Of a stretch of DNA of 64,000 nt, positions 11,729-24,034 are shown piece by piece; position 1 is the first letter of the stretch; every line of letters starts with the position of its first letter. Origin of the DNA: Hemileia vastatrix. Taxonomy: Eukaryota > Basidiomycota > Pucciniomycetes > Pucciniales > Zaghouaniaceae. The translations under genes and the position numbers were made by a program. Under the pieces are notes generated by a model, which saw only the letters and a program-made list of their open reading frames with translations, ran no database searches and had not been told where the DNA came from. Location: NCBI GenBank assembly GCA_030280995.1, contig JASXTE010000004.1, positions 13,844,501-13,908,500 of the forward strand, in the 5' to 3' direction.

Positions 11729-14376
11729 TTATGTATTAATTACGTCAACAATAGAGAAAAATGAAGAATTCGGCTTAATAAGATTCCAATAATCAAGAAA
11801 ATCAGCTGCCATTGCTTTAGCAATATGGCTCATGGTGGGAGTATTAAAATTAAGTGGCATAGGCCCAGAATTATCTATTAATGGTTTGATAATATTAAAG
11901 ATATAAAAATTAAGGTTTTTACAGATTTTTTCACCGCCCAGATTATTATTATCACAGTATTTTCTAAGGAGGCTGAGTTGTGTTATGAATTCTAAGCAGT
12001 CTGAAGCTGACACAAGCCTGTGGTCCTGTGAGGAAAAAATAATCCAACAACACCATCAACCAAGTAAAAAGTAAATGATTGATATTTATGGTGTGAATAT
12101 TCTTGATTCATCTTCTGAATAGAATCAGTATGAGACTCATCAAATTGCTGCATATCTGTTGTTTTTTTTATTCCTCGAATGTTGTCGTTTCTTGCTTTCA
12201 GCTTGAGTTATATTTGCAGCAGCCTCTCTAGATTTTAAAATAATTATTGAAATTATGACGTCGATTATTATGTTTCTAAATTGGCATAGGGGAGTGGTTG
12301 AAAAATTTGCAGCAATTAACTGTGATGTTGAGCTGTCAAATGTATCGGGAACTTTGCTTTTCAGATGTGTAAGGCGGGCTAGAATATGTAGGGCACGTTC
12401 AATAGGACAATCTGGATTGAAGTTGGATTCTTCAGCAGGAAGGGTAAACTCTTGAGAAGCAAGATAAAGAGATGATGCAACGAGGGATGCCCAAAAAGAA
12501 CGCTGGTGAGCACTTGGGCTAACTAGTCTTGATAGCATGCATATCATCGATGATTCAGGGTGATCAGTCTTCTTAAACGGAGAAAGATTATTTGAGTTTG
12601 GTTCTTCAGAGTTACAAAAATTTTCCAAATTTTCAAAGTTCAAATTATTGACCACCCAGATCTGCAAAGTGTCAACATTAAGAAAATCCAAAGCTAAAAA
12701 AATAACCAAACAATTAGTTATCATAAAATAAATTATCCAACTTCAAGTAAGTGATACATACAGAGTTCATTAATTTTTGTAAGCATTTCGTCATGAGTAG
12801 ATTTCATCCATAGAAACTTGAATTTGTGCAAAATTTCTTGTGGCTTTTCAAGAGAAGCAGACAAACCGATTTCAAATAACTGATCAATTTCTGGCCATTC
12901 CCTAAGTACCTTTTGAACATTGATTCTACCTTCAAAAAATCAATGAATTTCAGCTATTTGCTTCAGTAATTTTGAGTTTCCAATCATTGTTGGAGTATAA
13001 GGAAGGGAGTTATTAGAAATTTTTATTGATGATGATAGAGACCGTAGGATTTGGGGAATTTCAATTTTAGATTTTGAAGATACGGCAACTATAAGCTGTT
13101 TCTTTGAACTTGAAGTATTTTTTTGTGGCTGGCTAGGTGGATCGATTTCTTCATTCAGTGTTTTCTCAACCTCATCAGAAGAAGTAGCTTCATCATCTTT
13201 TTGAGTTAGAGAAGCTTCATATTTTGAAACTTCATCATCTTCTTCTTCATTAGAGCAAGATTCGCTATTAGTTGACGCTTTGGAGTGATTGTCGTTTTTA
13301 GAGCTGGATTAAAAGATAAGAAAAAGACAAGAAATAATAAATAAGAAAGTAAAAAATTTGGAGATAGCTTTAAACACTAATATAAAATTGATTTCTATAT
13401 TACTCATGAAAGAAATGACATACCCTTTTGACACATTTTGGCTAGTTTGTTTAGATTTTTGAGATGCTGAGTAAGAGGAATCCTTGGCAGGAGGAGTTTT
13501 AGTAGCACTGACAAAACTAGAGCCCCTAGAAAGTCTCATTCTTTTTGAACGTCGAAGAATAGTCTTATCTCCCCCTCGAGATGTTGATGCATAGCCTTCA
13601 GCATCAGGTATTTCCTTATCATCATCATCTTTGATGATAATGACATCATCATCTTTGATGATAATGACATCATCATCTTTGATGATAATGAAATCATCAT
13701 CTTTGATGATAATGACATCATCATCTTTGATGATAATGACATCATCATCTTTGATGATAATGAAATCATCATCTTTGATGATAATGACATCATCATCTTT
13801 GATGATAATGACATCATCATCTTTGATGATAATGACATCATCATCTTTGATGATAATGACATCATCATCTTTGATGATAATGACATCATCAGGAGGAATG
13901 ATACCTTTTTCATAAGCTGAATTTGAATAAGTTTTAAAGAAAAAGTGTTGATAATTTATTGTTCTGAGTTTAAAGAATTTAATATAAAATAATTACTTAC
14001 ATTTTTCTAGGTCATCAATGTATTCAAGCACATTGTTGTAGGCATTTGAAATATAAGATGGCAAAGGCTTCTCGCTAAGAGTTGACAGTAGTTCTTCAGT
14101 TTTGCCTTTAGAAAACTCAAGTATCTTGCCATATTGAGATTGGGTAATTTCAGTCCTTTCATTGGCAAGAGAAGGGGGGTTTGGAGACATGCCTAGAGGT
14201 GGTTGTTTCTTGAGTTTGAAGGATTTGAATTGAGGATGCTGATGAGATTTGGTCAAATAACTACTTGGTGCTAATATATCAAATATATTAATGGAAAAGA
14301 AAAGTTAGTCTAAGAAGATATAAGAGATAAAGCAATAGATCTTACATAAAGGAGGTTTCTGTTTATCACAAGGCAT
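11729..14376 (-). pseudogene. Five-exon gene of unknown function, damaged
   Basis: The start ATG is at 14376 (MPCDKQKPPL). Consistent GT-AG introns are at 14271-14345, 13917-14000, 13304-13423 and 12694-12761, all keeping frame. Exon 2 encodes a basic, Ser/Pro-rich region ending YNNVLEYIDDLEK. Exon 3 carries an in-frame acidic/hydrophobic minisatellite (DDDVIIIK-like) followed by SRGGDKTILRRSKRMRL, a possible nuclear signal. Exon 4 is Glu/Asp- and Ser-rich, then has EWPEIDQLFEIGLSASLEK; exon 5 holds QRSFWASLVASSLYL. An in-frame TGA (12940-12942) and a frameshift near 12100-12150 break it; coding-like sequence resumes to 11729 (HRLVSASDCLEFITQLSLLR). I recognise no domain. It may be an accessory transposon gene. 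Confidence 0.6.
13625..13895 (-). repeat. Coding minisatellite, 30-bp unit, about nine copies
   Basis: Nine near-identical 30-bp units (ATGACATCATCATCTTTGAT plus GATA), a few with GAAATC for GACATC. In the frame of the host exon on the minus strand each unit encodes ten residues rich in Asp and Ile (VIIIKDDD pattern), so copy-number changes keep the frame. Two other frames are also open, giving Met/Ser shadows. Confidence 0.9.
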
Positions 14377-15676
14377 TTTAATGACTTATTACTTGAAAAA
14401 AATGAAAAATTCTTATATCAAGGTAATAAAGAGATAAAAAATATATATTGCTATTTTTATTTTCAAGCTGTAATAACACAGACAAATGTGATAACCAAAA
14501 GATAATAGTAGTAAAATTGAGAGAAATAAATGAATTGAGAAATGTGGTACTAAACAAGAGGGTTTATATATTACCAGAAGCAGGTTTTTGATAGGGGTTC
14601 TTTTAAAATGGCATCAAGCTAGCGAGAATATTGTAAAATAGTCTGATGATAATAATGGGGTTAATAGTAAAAGGGAAGTAACTAGACATGAAAATTGGGG
14701 GCTTAAAAGGATGACAAACAAATAAAATTTCCAATTTACAATTTGATAATCTCAAAGGGTAAATAGTTGAGAATATAAGTTTAACTAATTTAAATATTTA
14801 AATTAATTTTTAAATATCAACATCATGCAATATGACAAAGGGATCTATTATTGGAAATTTTGGCATCTTTATGTGTTATAAAAAATAGGGGACAAAAACA
14901 AAGGAAAAAGATAATTTAAAAAAAGGGGATAAAAAAAGATAACACTAAATATTATTATATAAAATTATTAAAAAAATTAATTTATTCTATGATAGGAGCT
15001 CGTTTGGGCTGCGCTGACACCCCGTGGCACAAACCTAGTCTAAACTTAGTTAAAGTTAAATTGATATAATAAATCGGAAATAGAAACACTTAAGAATCTT
15101 AGCATATGATTAAAGTATAAAATTATTTGAAATTATTGCCATATAAAATCCAATAACCAACTACCAAAGTCACAATTTTTTTAAAGTATTTTACAGATTT
15201 GTACAAGGTTACGTACTGTAAACATCATTAAATAGTAATTGATGAACACTTTCCACTGAGATAACTAAGTTGAAAAAGAAAATAGATAATGGATATATGT
15301 TTCTAACTTGAGCTATTATTGAATAGGAGCAGTCAAAAAAATATAGCAGGATTAATAAGGGTATTTTTTACATTGATGTAAAGCTTGGTTGATAAAATAG
15401 TAAAAACCTTTAAATCAGGACTAAAAAAAATAATCAAATCAAAGAGTAATATTAGAAATAGGTGTTATAAAAATTATAACCAATATCTTAGAAATATTGA
15501 GGGAAATAAATTACTGGTAATCGCAAAAAATATTGTACTCTTTTACCTTAAAATGGAAATAACAACTACTCATAATATACTCAAAACAACTACCAATAGC
15601 TAAAGGTTTCCCTCTTTACCAAAAGACCATGGTAAGGAATATGTAGACAATTGAATCCATCAAACTGTTTTGAGTA
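14377..15676. other. AT-rich intergenic DNA with one GC-rich patch
   Basis: No gene seen. A GC-rich patch at about 14995-15040 (GTTTGGGCTGCGCTGACACC) stands out from the background; it may be the end of an unidentified repeat. Confidence 0.5.
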
Positions 15677-17809
15677 AAGTGTCCAGCACAAGTTCGGCCG
15701 AGCTTGTGCTGGACACTTTTATAAGGAAAACCTCACTTCTCTTAAAAAAACATACACCTTACTAACTTCAAATTATAAAAGTGTCCAGCATAAGTACAGC
15801 CAAACTTGTTCTGGACACTTTGGCCAAGACCAGTGACTAAAAATTGAAGGAAAACCAAAAATCAATAGGCTATAAAAGGAAGTTAATTGATGGCATCAAA
15901 TTGTTTTTTGGTAAAAGTGTCCAGCACAAGTTCGGCCACCCTTGTGCTGGACACTTTTATGAGGAACACCTCACTTCTCTTAAAAAAACATGCACCTTAC
16001 CAAATTCAAATTGGAAAAGTGTCCAGCACAAGTTCGGCCGAACTTATGCTGGACAATTTGGCCAAGACCAGTGACTAAAAATTGCAAGTAAAACCAAAAA
16101 TCAATAGGCTATAAAAGGAAGTTAATTGATGGCATCAATATTTTTTTTGGTAAATGTGTCCAGCACAAGTTTGGCCGAACTTATGCTGGACACTTTTCCA
16201 ATTTGAAGTTGGTGAGGTGTTCCTCATAAAAGTGTCCAGCACAAGTTTGGCCAAACTTGTGATGGACACTTTTACCAAAAAAAAAATGATGCTATCAAAT
16301 ATGTTCATGTTATAGCCTAATTTTTTTTAATTTCGTTGAAGTAATAAGTTACTGTCCATGACCAAAGTGTCCAGCACAAGTTCGGCCGAACTTATGCTGG
16401 ACACTTTTATAATTTGAAGTTGGTAAGGTGCATGTTTTTTTAAGAGAAGTGAGGTTTTCCTTATAAACGTGTCCAGCACAAGTTCGGCCAAACTTGTGCT
16501 GGACACTTTTACCAAAGACATTAGATAGCATCAATTATCTTCATTATTTGGGCTATTTTTATTGGTATTCCTTGCAATTTTTAGTCACTGTTCTTTGCCA
16601 AAGTGTCCAGCACAAGTTCGGCCGAACTTATGCTGGACACTTTTATAATTTGAAGTTGGTGAGGTGTATGTTTTTTTAAGAGAAGTGAGGTGTTCCTCAT
16701 AAAAGTGTCCAGCACAAGTTCGGCCAAACTTGTGCTGGAAACTTTGGTCATGGACAGTAACTTATTACTTCAAGGAAATTAAAAAAAAATTAGGCTATAA
16801 CACCACACAATATGGGGGGCAGACTTGCTAGCAAGTCTGCAACCTTGGACCCAAACTCACCATAGATTGAACACACATTGAGCTATTGATAAAGGAACCA
16901 TACAATCAGGGATGAACACCACTCAGCAGAACAGTTTTAGGTGGGTGTTCAAGTAGAGTTCAGTATGGGTTCAGTCTGAGGTCAGTCTGAGTTCCATCTG
17001 AGTTCCATCTGAGTTCAGGTTGAGGACTTGCTAGCAAGTCCACCCCCTATATTGCGTAGTGTAACATGAACATATTTGATAGCATCATTTTTTTTTTTTG
17101 GTAAAAGTGTCCATCACAAGTTCGGCCAAACATGTGCTGGACACTTTTATGAGGAACACCTCACCAACTTCAAATTGGAAAAGTGTCCAGCATAAGTTCG
17201 GCCGAACTTGTGCTGGACACTTTTACCAAAAAAAATATTGATGCCATCAATTAACTTCCTTTTATAGCCTATTGATTTTTGGTTTTCCTTGCAATTTTTA
17301 GTCACTGGTCTTGGCCAAAGTGTCCAGAATAAGTTCGGCTGAACTTGTGCTGGACACTTTTCGAATTTGAATTTGGTAAGGTGCATGTTTTTTTAAGAGA
17401 AGTGATGTGTTCCTCATAAAAGTGTCCAGCATAAGTTCGGCCGAACTTTTGCTGGACACTTTGGTCATAGACAGTAACTTATTACTTCAAGGAAATTAAA
17501 AAAAATTAGGCTATAACATGAACATATTTGATGGCATCTATTTTTTTTTTTGGTAAAAGTGTCCATCACAAGTTCAGCCAAACTTGTGCTGGACACTTTT
17601 ATGAGGAACACCTCACTTCTCTTAAAAAAACATACACCTTACCAACTTTAAATTGGAAAAGTGTCCAGCATAAGTTCGGCCAAGCTTGTGCTGGACACTA
17701 TTACCAAAAAACAATTTGATGCCATCAATTAACTTCCTTTTATAGCCTTTTTATTTTTGGTTTTCCTTGCAATTTTTAGTCACTGGTCTTGGCCAAAGTG
17801 TCCAGCACA
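15677..17809. repeat. Array of 16 copies of a 44-bp palindrome with invertible spacers
   Basis: The palindrome has left arm AAAGTGTCCAGCACAAGTTC, centre GGCC, and the complementary right arm. Copies start near 15677, 15778, 15914, 16018, 16153, 16228, 16364, 16468, 16600, 16702, 17104, 17178, 17316, 17417, 17555 and 17656, with a truncated half copy at 17797-17809. Two main spacers alternate: ~57 bp (with ACCTCACTTCTC) and ~93 bp (with CAATAGGCTATAAAAGG); a third type has AGTAACTTATTACTTC. Spacers appear forward in the first third and reverse-complemented in later parts. The open frames here are shadows of the palindrome. Confidence 0.93.
16801..17061. mobile_element. CACTA-type MITE (261 bp) inserted in the palindrome array
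   Basis: The left end CACCACACAATATGGGGGG and the right end, read inward (CACTACGCAATATAGGGGG), form TIRs that continue into GACTTGCTAGCAAGTC, a perfect 16-bp palindrome present at both ends. TAA flanks each side (16798-16800 and 17062-17064). An uninterrupted copy of the target is visible at about 17508-17540 (GGCTATAACATGAACA), so the empty site confirms the 3-bp duplication. TIR design and the TTGAGC-like subterminal word match the giant element; it could have been mobilised by the same transposase. Confidence 0.92.
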
Positions 17810-18539
17810 TTACTTAAATTCTACTGAAGTATGTTTATCAATTACATGTTATTAAAGCCTCTTTTATTTTTTTAAGGCATGAAAACCAAATATAAATTGA
17901 TAATTTTTTGGTTTTTAATGATTAATAATTTTCAATTATTGTCGCGAAAAGTGAAGTTTAAAAATAAATTTCTTAAGATCCTTGTGTAAACAAATTCCCA
18001 TTGTTTGAATGCTTTAATTTTTTGTATATATTTTGTTTATTAACTATGGTAATGGATTTTTGAGTGCCTTTAATGATCTTTCTTTTTTGGTGAGGGATGG
18101 TGTTCACTTTCATTTTTTTTTCATATGTGCATTTTTATACTAACCATTGGTGGCGTTTAGCCAATAAAAAAGCAATTATAATTATTTAAAAACAGGTATT
18201 TTAAATTGAAATTTAGAGTCTAATTCTATTCTTGTTTTAGGCTTTAATTTGATCTTGTTGTATGTATCTGAGAAGAGATTCAATTTAATTTATTTTAAGT
18301 TCATTTATTGTGCATAAAAAAATTTCACATTTATTTAATCAAAACGTTTATCATGTCTTAAAGTTTTACAAAAATATATATCTGTTTTTCTATCCTAAAT
18401 AATTTTAAAATCGTTAATTCTTTTGCTCTCGTTTATCTTATACATCAATTGGAATTTTTTATAAGAAAGAATAATAATGTTATATTTAAAAAATGATTAC
18501 TATCACTCTATATACATGGTTACCAGTGGGGTAAAAAAT
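17810..18539. other. AT-rich spacer
   Basis: No gene or repeat recognised between the palindrome array and the LPxxCYS-family pseudogene. Confidence 0.6.
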
Positions 18540-20241
18540 CTAAGGTTCTGCTGCTTGATCTAGTGCTTCATTAACTTTGGCAAAATCTATATCTTCTCCA
18601 ATGTCAAGTAACTCCCTCTCATTAACCAAAAAATTTGCTAAATATCCATGTGAATAGCAGTTTTTTGGCAGAAATTTGGGCACATTCAAGATACCATCTG
18701 TTGAAGCTGTCTTTTTAGTTGAGCGATCATAAAGTTTCTTCTTTGAAGCCTTTTCAACATTTGAATGGGCCGTCTTTTTAGTCAAGTTGTCCATTTTATC
18801 TAAAATTTCATTGAGTTTTGTATTTCTCCATCCAGGAGCTACTCGTTTAGGAAGATTCTCTCTGGATCGGGTGGGGCTTCTTCTAAATCAGACATGAGAC
18901 TTGTATCATGAAAAAGTGCTACAAAGCCTGGCTGATCAAAGCACTTTTTTCTTGCAATGTTGTAGCGGTTTTTTGAAATCTAAAATCAAATCAAATTAGT
19001 AATAGACTTTCTTTAGTTATTATGCTTTGAATAAATTCCTTTGTTTGATAACGCTTTATCTATGCTCTTGATCTCTTTTCCTTTCTACTTGCCTCAATCA
19101 TCTCAAAGTTTTGACCAGCCACCTTTCAAATCTCCTTTCCCTTGTTGACCACCCATTGCTCGACGATGATTGGTGTAAACCTGAGTTTTGCTGAATCAAT
19201 ATTTTTCAATGTTGAGAGCCACTTAGTACAATGTTCTGATACTACACTCCCCATTACTTGATTCCATAGTGACTCAGAAAAATTTTGACAGTTCCAATCA
19301 AAAGCGAGTCAACAAAATCCTTTTTCTTGAAGCTCTTGTTCAAAATGCTGTTTTACAGAGATTGGTACAGCAGCTCCTCCCTTTAGTCCTCAGGGCTCAG
19401 GTGTTGAAATAAAAGTTGGTAGATGAATTTTGGAACATAAGAATATAGCAGTATTTGTTAAAATAAATTGAGGATCAGCAGCTGAAGTTGCCTGCGGTGC
19501 ATTTTGAACCTGTTTTAATGCTGTTTTAATGCTGTTTCAATTGTCAATAGCTTGTACTCATGCCAATTTTTCCAATCTGTGAGTTCTTCATTTGTTGGGC
19601 CTATAGGAAACTCAGATACATTAATGGGTTCACCAAGACAGAAATTCAAAAAGTGATAGATATTTCGGTTAATAGAATCTGAGCTTCTTGGTACATCACA
19701 CCTTGTAACTATGCTTCTAATCATTCACAAGTTTTGGTCATTTTGAAGTGACTCAGCATCAAGTATTCTGCGCTGATCGGTAGCTCGAATTATAAGAGAG
19801 GGATTAACTGCAAATTTTTGAAAATAAAAATTGGTAAACCTATTTTAAAACATAAAAGCATGTTGAAAAAGTTTACTCACCAGGTCCACTGGTACTGGCG
19901 GCTGGGTTAGTAGAAGTGGATCCCCCACCGCTTCCAAGAAACTGATTCAACAACATACTAGCGCAATCATTACCTACACTTTCTGCTTCCTGCTGAAAAT
20001 TACCAGGTGCGGATAGACCATCTGTATTTGTGATATTAGAAGAGCAATCAGTTGATCAAATTTGGGGATCTGATGAAGACTGAGGAGGAGGTTAGGGTTT
20101 ACCTGGATTTTCACTAGGTCTTTCAAGGGGAGCAGGACCCGATGGAGGCATTCTAGGATTTTGAGGGGGAGGATTATTTTGCACTCCAACATTACTTTCT
20201 AATGGAGGATCAACCTGCATGGCATCACCAGTATTAGACAT
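18540..20241 (-). pseudogene. LPxxCYS-family gene (rust hypothetical family), decayed copy
   Basis: It starts at 20241 (MSNTGDAMQVDPPLESN) with a Pro-rich leader, followed by a GT-AG intron from about 19886 and an exon beginning NPSLIIRATDQRRILDAESL. Later blocks include RNIYHFLNFCLGEP, GPTNEELTDWKNW, SESLWNQVMGSVVSEHCTKW and, at the C-terminus, NVPKFLPKNCYSHGYLANF. The layout resembles a large family of hypothetical proteins in rust genomes, and the C-terminal motif is shared with the gene at 25109-26229. In-frame stops occur in the leader and after DQNL, EP and GFC, and an 11-12-bp tandem duplication near 19510-19540 shifts the frame. It lies directly downstream of the Tnp2 gene on the same strand, so it may be the element's second gene. 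Function unknown. Confidence 0.65.
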
Positions 20242-20739
20242 TCTGTGCTTTATAGAAAAAAAAAATTATTAACTTTCAGAATATAGACAAGATAATATTA
20301 AAGAGAAATTAGTTTTACATTTTAATTGTGAATTTAATGAATAAAATATTCAAGCAAAAAAATTAGTGGAAAACTCAGTTTTATTGGCTTGAAAAATATG
20401 GTCCTTAGATTTTTCAACCCTGGTTCTGAACTATTTATAATATTTTTCAAGTATAGGTAGACTTTGTATAGTACATTGAATTCCTTTTAGTTGGAATTAC
20501 ATTTAAAATAAAATGTCACTCATTAATAGAAGGGTTTCTAAACCGTAATGAATGCCATTGTTATTGTTTTCTTAAACATTTAGGCAACATCTCAAAAAGT
20601 TTTATTTATTAATCTTGCATCTAGCTGTTCCAAAGATCTATTACAAACTTTCCAAATCCTCCAAATTCTTACCAATCCTAAATAATTTCAACCATATTAA
20701 TGAAAATAAAATGTCCATGTTGTTTAATTTTTTACTTAC

Positions 20740-23700
20740 TAGTGTCTGAAGTCCAACAGCAGTGATAACATTGTACTTTATTCCAAACATTCCCCTTTGG
20801 TGCTGTAAAGTGGCGGCATGTCAAATAATTGAATCTTGATTTATCACAATTTGTGTCGCTTTTTCTACTCTTACTAAACGGCAATGCACTTGTGGAAACG
20901 CCTCATAAGGATCCTTTTTTGTATCTTCTGGTATAAGCTCTTTAAATGGACTAACGATTAGATAGACTTTTTCATTATCGTCCTTTGAACTAAAAAGCTG
21001 ATCAATATGCCCAAACTGACTATCTTTTCCAAAGTAGAATTCAACGGTAGAATTCCCAGGATTCTGGTCATGATTTGTATAACGCTTTCCATGGACCAAT
21101 ATGCTTGCTATATTTTCAACTACCCTGTCTCCTACCTTCTCTGATGGTAACAAAGCCTGTTTAGATGTCTCTTTTCTTAAGCGTGCCCTTACCCATTTTG
21201 TAAATAATGCCTCAGTTAAATGGAAATGTCTTTTTTTTGTATCATACTCAATTTTTTAAATATTAGATCCATACTGAGCATCATCTTCAGCTTCAACTAG
21301 TTCCAATACCCTAGACTTCCGATTCCAGTGCTTGAGCATGTTCCGTGGTATTTCTTCTATGTTCAATAAAAATAAATTAGCTCATTTGCATTTTTAAGCA
21401 CCCAATTACCAAACTAAATACCTGGATGATGATTTTTTTGAATTTCCGATAATATACCATTAACTCTTTCAGCAGCCCAAGTAGCCATACCTACGGGTGG
21501 ACAAAAACGTTTAATCATTTCTGGAAAATGTTGAGTGAAATGAAGATTTGGCTTAAAGCTGATATTTTTCCAACCTTCTTCCAAGCAGTTACAATACTCC
21601 AATAGCAGTTGTTTTAATTCATCAACTTCATCGGCAGACACATTTTTTAAAGTCAAAAAGTTGTAAATTGAACTTAAAGTGGTGAGTGATTTGAGAAGAT
21701 AATATTCTCTAGGTTTGTGGTCTGAAGTCACGGATGTCTCGGCTTGATTTAATTTTTCTACCCAAAGGGGGATAAGTAAAAAAGGAAAGTAAACAGTATA
21801 AAGTACATGCCACTCTGCAGCTTTGAGGGAACCTGAATTTTTAGATCCTACTTGTTTTGGCACTCGTGAAATCAAGGAAGGTTTTTTTGTTTACTCTATC
21901 ACATTCCACACTGCCTCTAGCTCAGTGGCTGACAATTGTGGATTCCTAGTTCTTTCACTTTCTTTCTCTTTGCCCTTCTTTTTATCTTCCTTACTTCTAA
22001 TAGTCTCAACGGATGAATTAGATCTTTCACTTTTGGATATACTGATACTTTTTTGCCTTAAGTTATAGGTTGAATTTCGACTTCCACTTTCAGAAGCATG
22101 TTCGGAGCCAAACTCTAAGGTTTGAAAGTGATGTTCAGAACTTGATGACTTTGTCCGGCTGTTTGATCCTTCCGATTCAGCTCCTCCACTATCCATTCTA
22201 AGATATGTTTGTGACCATCTCATTGTACTTGTATATTGTAGTCTTTTTTGCCGTCCCACTGGTTCAATATTATTGGCATCAGTGCTGATTAAGCTGCTTC
22301 TAGGTTTTTTATATTGCTTATTTAGAAATATATCAGAATGTGCATCATCATATTCTCTTCTTACATGCCAATTTTTTTCCTTTGTCAGATTTTTTTCTAG
22401 GTCGATTGCAGCATTTTGTATTAGATAAAAAGTTAGACTGTGATCTTTAAGATTTCCAAGCATGTGTGAATGCATCAAGTCAATTGAGCAATATTCTCTA
22501 GGTTGCCAATATACAAGGCTATTTAGCTCGCTCCATCGAACCCCATGACTCCTAACAATAGATACCCGCTCCCAATGTGACTGGCACTTTTTCCACTTCT
22601 CTGCCCAGTGCATATGATCCTCATGAGTACGTAAGGAAAATGTTTCAACTTGATGCTCACCAATTTCATCTTTTGAAATATGACAGACAGAGCAGAACTT
22701 AGTGGCTGAGTGACTTGAAAAACCAGCAATCTTTCGCATCGCTGGAATGTCTCCTATTAAAGAGAATAATGCAGCCCTTATTTTTTGGCCCTGTTGATAG
22801 TGAGGTGTTTTTTCAATAAATATGCGATCCCATAGAGTCTTTAGTTCATTGACAAGAGGCTTCAGAAGATGATTTATTTGTTCACTCGTTGGCTCAGTTG
22901 GACCGGGAATAATAGCATACAAAAATAGATTTTTGGTTTTGTATCAATCTTCTGTAGGCAAGTTCATACACACCAACAAGATATTACCCACAGATTTCTG
23001 ATGACCTCCAATACGAGTGCCACCCTGCCTAAACCAGTCAACATAAAAACTAAACATTAAATTACCTTGTGTTTTTGTATGTCCATTGACACTTCTATTT
23101 TAAGTCGTAGAAATATCTGGAAAATATTTCCATACAAAACCATCATATACATCTTTCATGACATCCCTTTCCATGTTTTCTAGAAAATAATTTTTTTTCT
23201 CAATCAGCGTCTTGAATTTTATTAGTTTAAACTTTCCTGAAAGCCATTCAACCAAACTGTTGTGATGAAATGTTTTACAAGGATGGTAGATTGCTTCTTC
23301 TTGTTTGTACCTAGCCAAATACAAATTTTCATCACAATTAACAGTTTCTTCTCTCTGTCCTAAATCTTTCAAATAGCGCTTTGAGGATGAATAAAAAGGT
23401 TGAGTACAAGATAAGATTGATGGTTGGTGTTTGGAGATATACTTATAAAGAGCAAAGCACTTAGCACAGCATGTCTTGCTGACAAATAATGGATTGAGTT
23501 GCAATCGACTAAAAACTGTCTCTATAGAAAGGAGAATCAGGCTGATGATTCTGCTAGCATCTAGTTTGCCTATGTCACTTAGAAGTTTGCGTTTGTTGAC
23601 TTCATCATGCAAAAATTCAGCACAACCTTCTTTGCTTAAATGATGGATAAGAGAAAGTTTTGCTGCTTGCCACATTATCTTTTGGCTATAAGGCTCTTCC

Positions 23701-24034
23701 AAATTCAAATTGTTTGACTGTGGTAGAGATTGAATTGTTTCCAAAACAGGATGCCCCTAAGCAAAGAAAAAAATAGAGATTAATTGAAACATAATTTCTC
23801 TTTATTTACCAAATATTGATGTCTTACAAGATCTGGGATGTTGGATCCTAAGTTAGGTGAAGCGCTGGATGTACCAACCATCTGTGCTTTGCAATTTCTT
23901 TCCTCTTCATGTTTGGAGTATGACTGAGATGTTTTGAAAGCTACATCAACTTCAAAGCTTCCCAATGAGATCTGATGCTTTCTTGATGAACATCCAAGCT
24001 CTTCACATTTACAAACGCAAAAAAATGGTGGCAT
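20740..24034 (-). pseudogene. tnp2: Tnp2-type (CACTA) transposase, multiply interrupted
   Basis: Exon 1 (24034-23820) starts MPPFFCVCKCEELGC; an intron spans 23757-23819. Then come the N-terminal helical region, YVDWFRQGG (first catalytic Asp of the CACTA DDE core), YAIIPGPTEPTSEQINHLL, FCSVCHISKDEIGEH (the C-x2-C/H insertion), CSIDLMHSHMLGNLKDH (second Asp), the DUF4218-like region LKAAEWHVLYTVYFPFLLIP, and MATWAAERVNGIL (the Glu). Another intron follows HHPG near 21415. In-frame stops are at about 23100, 22944, 21891, 21257 and 20821, so this copy is dead as read. The enzyme would cut at the CAC...GTG ends. It is the only transposase seen within 267-29540. Confidence 0.88.

Noticed and set aside
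13631..13915. Met/Ser-rich repeat proteins on both strands
   Set aside because: Shadows of the 30-bp minisatellite; the supported frame is the Asp/Ile one linked to exon 3 of the minus-strand gene.
15677..17809. CRISPR-like array
   Set aside because: The repeats are perfect palindromes, the spacers are themselves repeated, and the context is a eukaryotic transposon; no cas genes.
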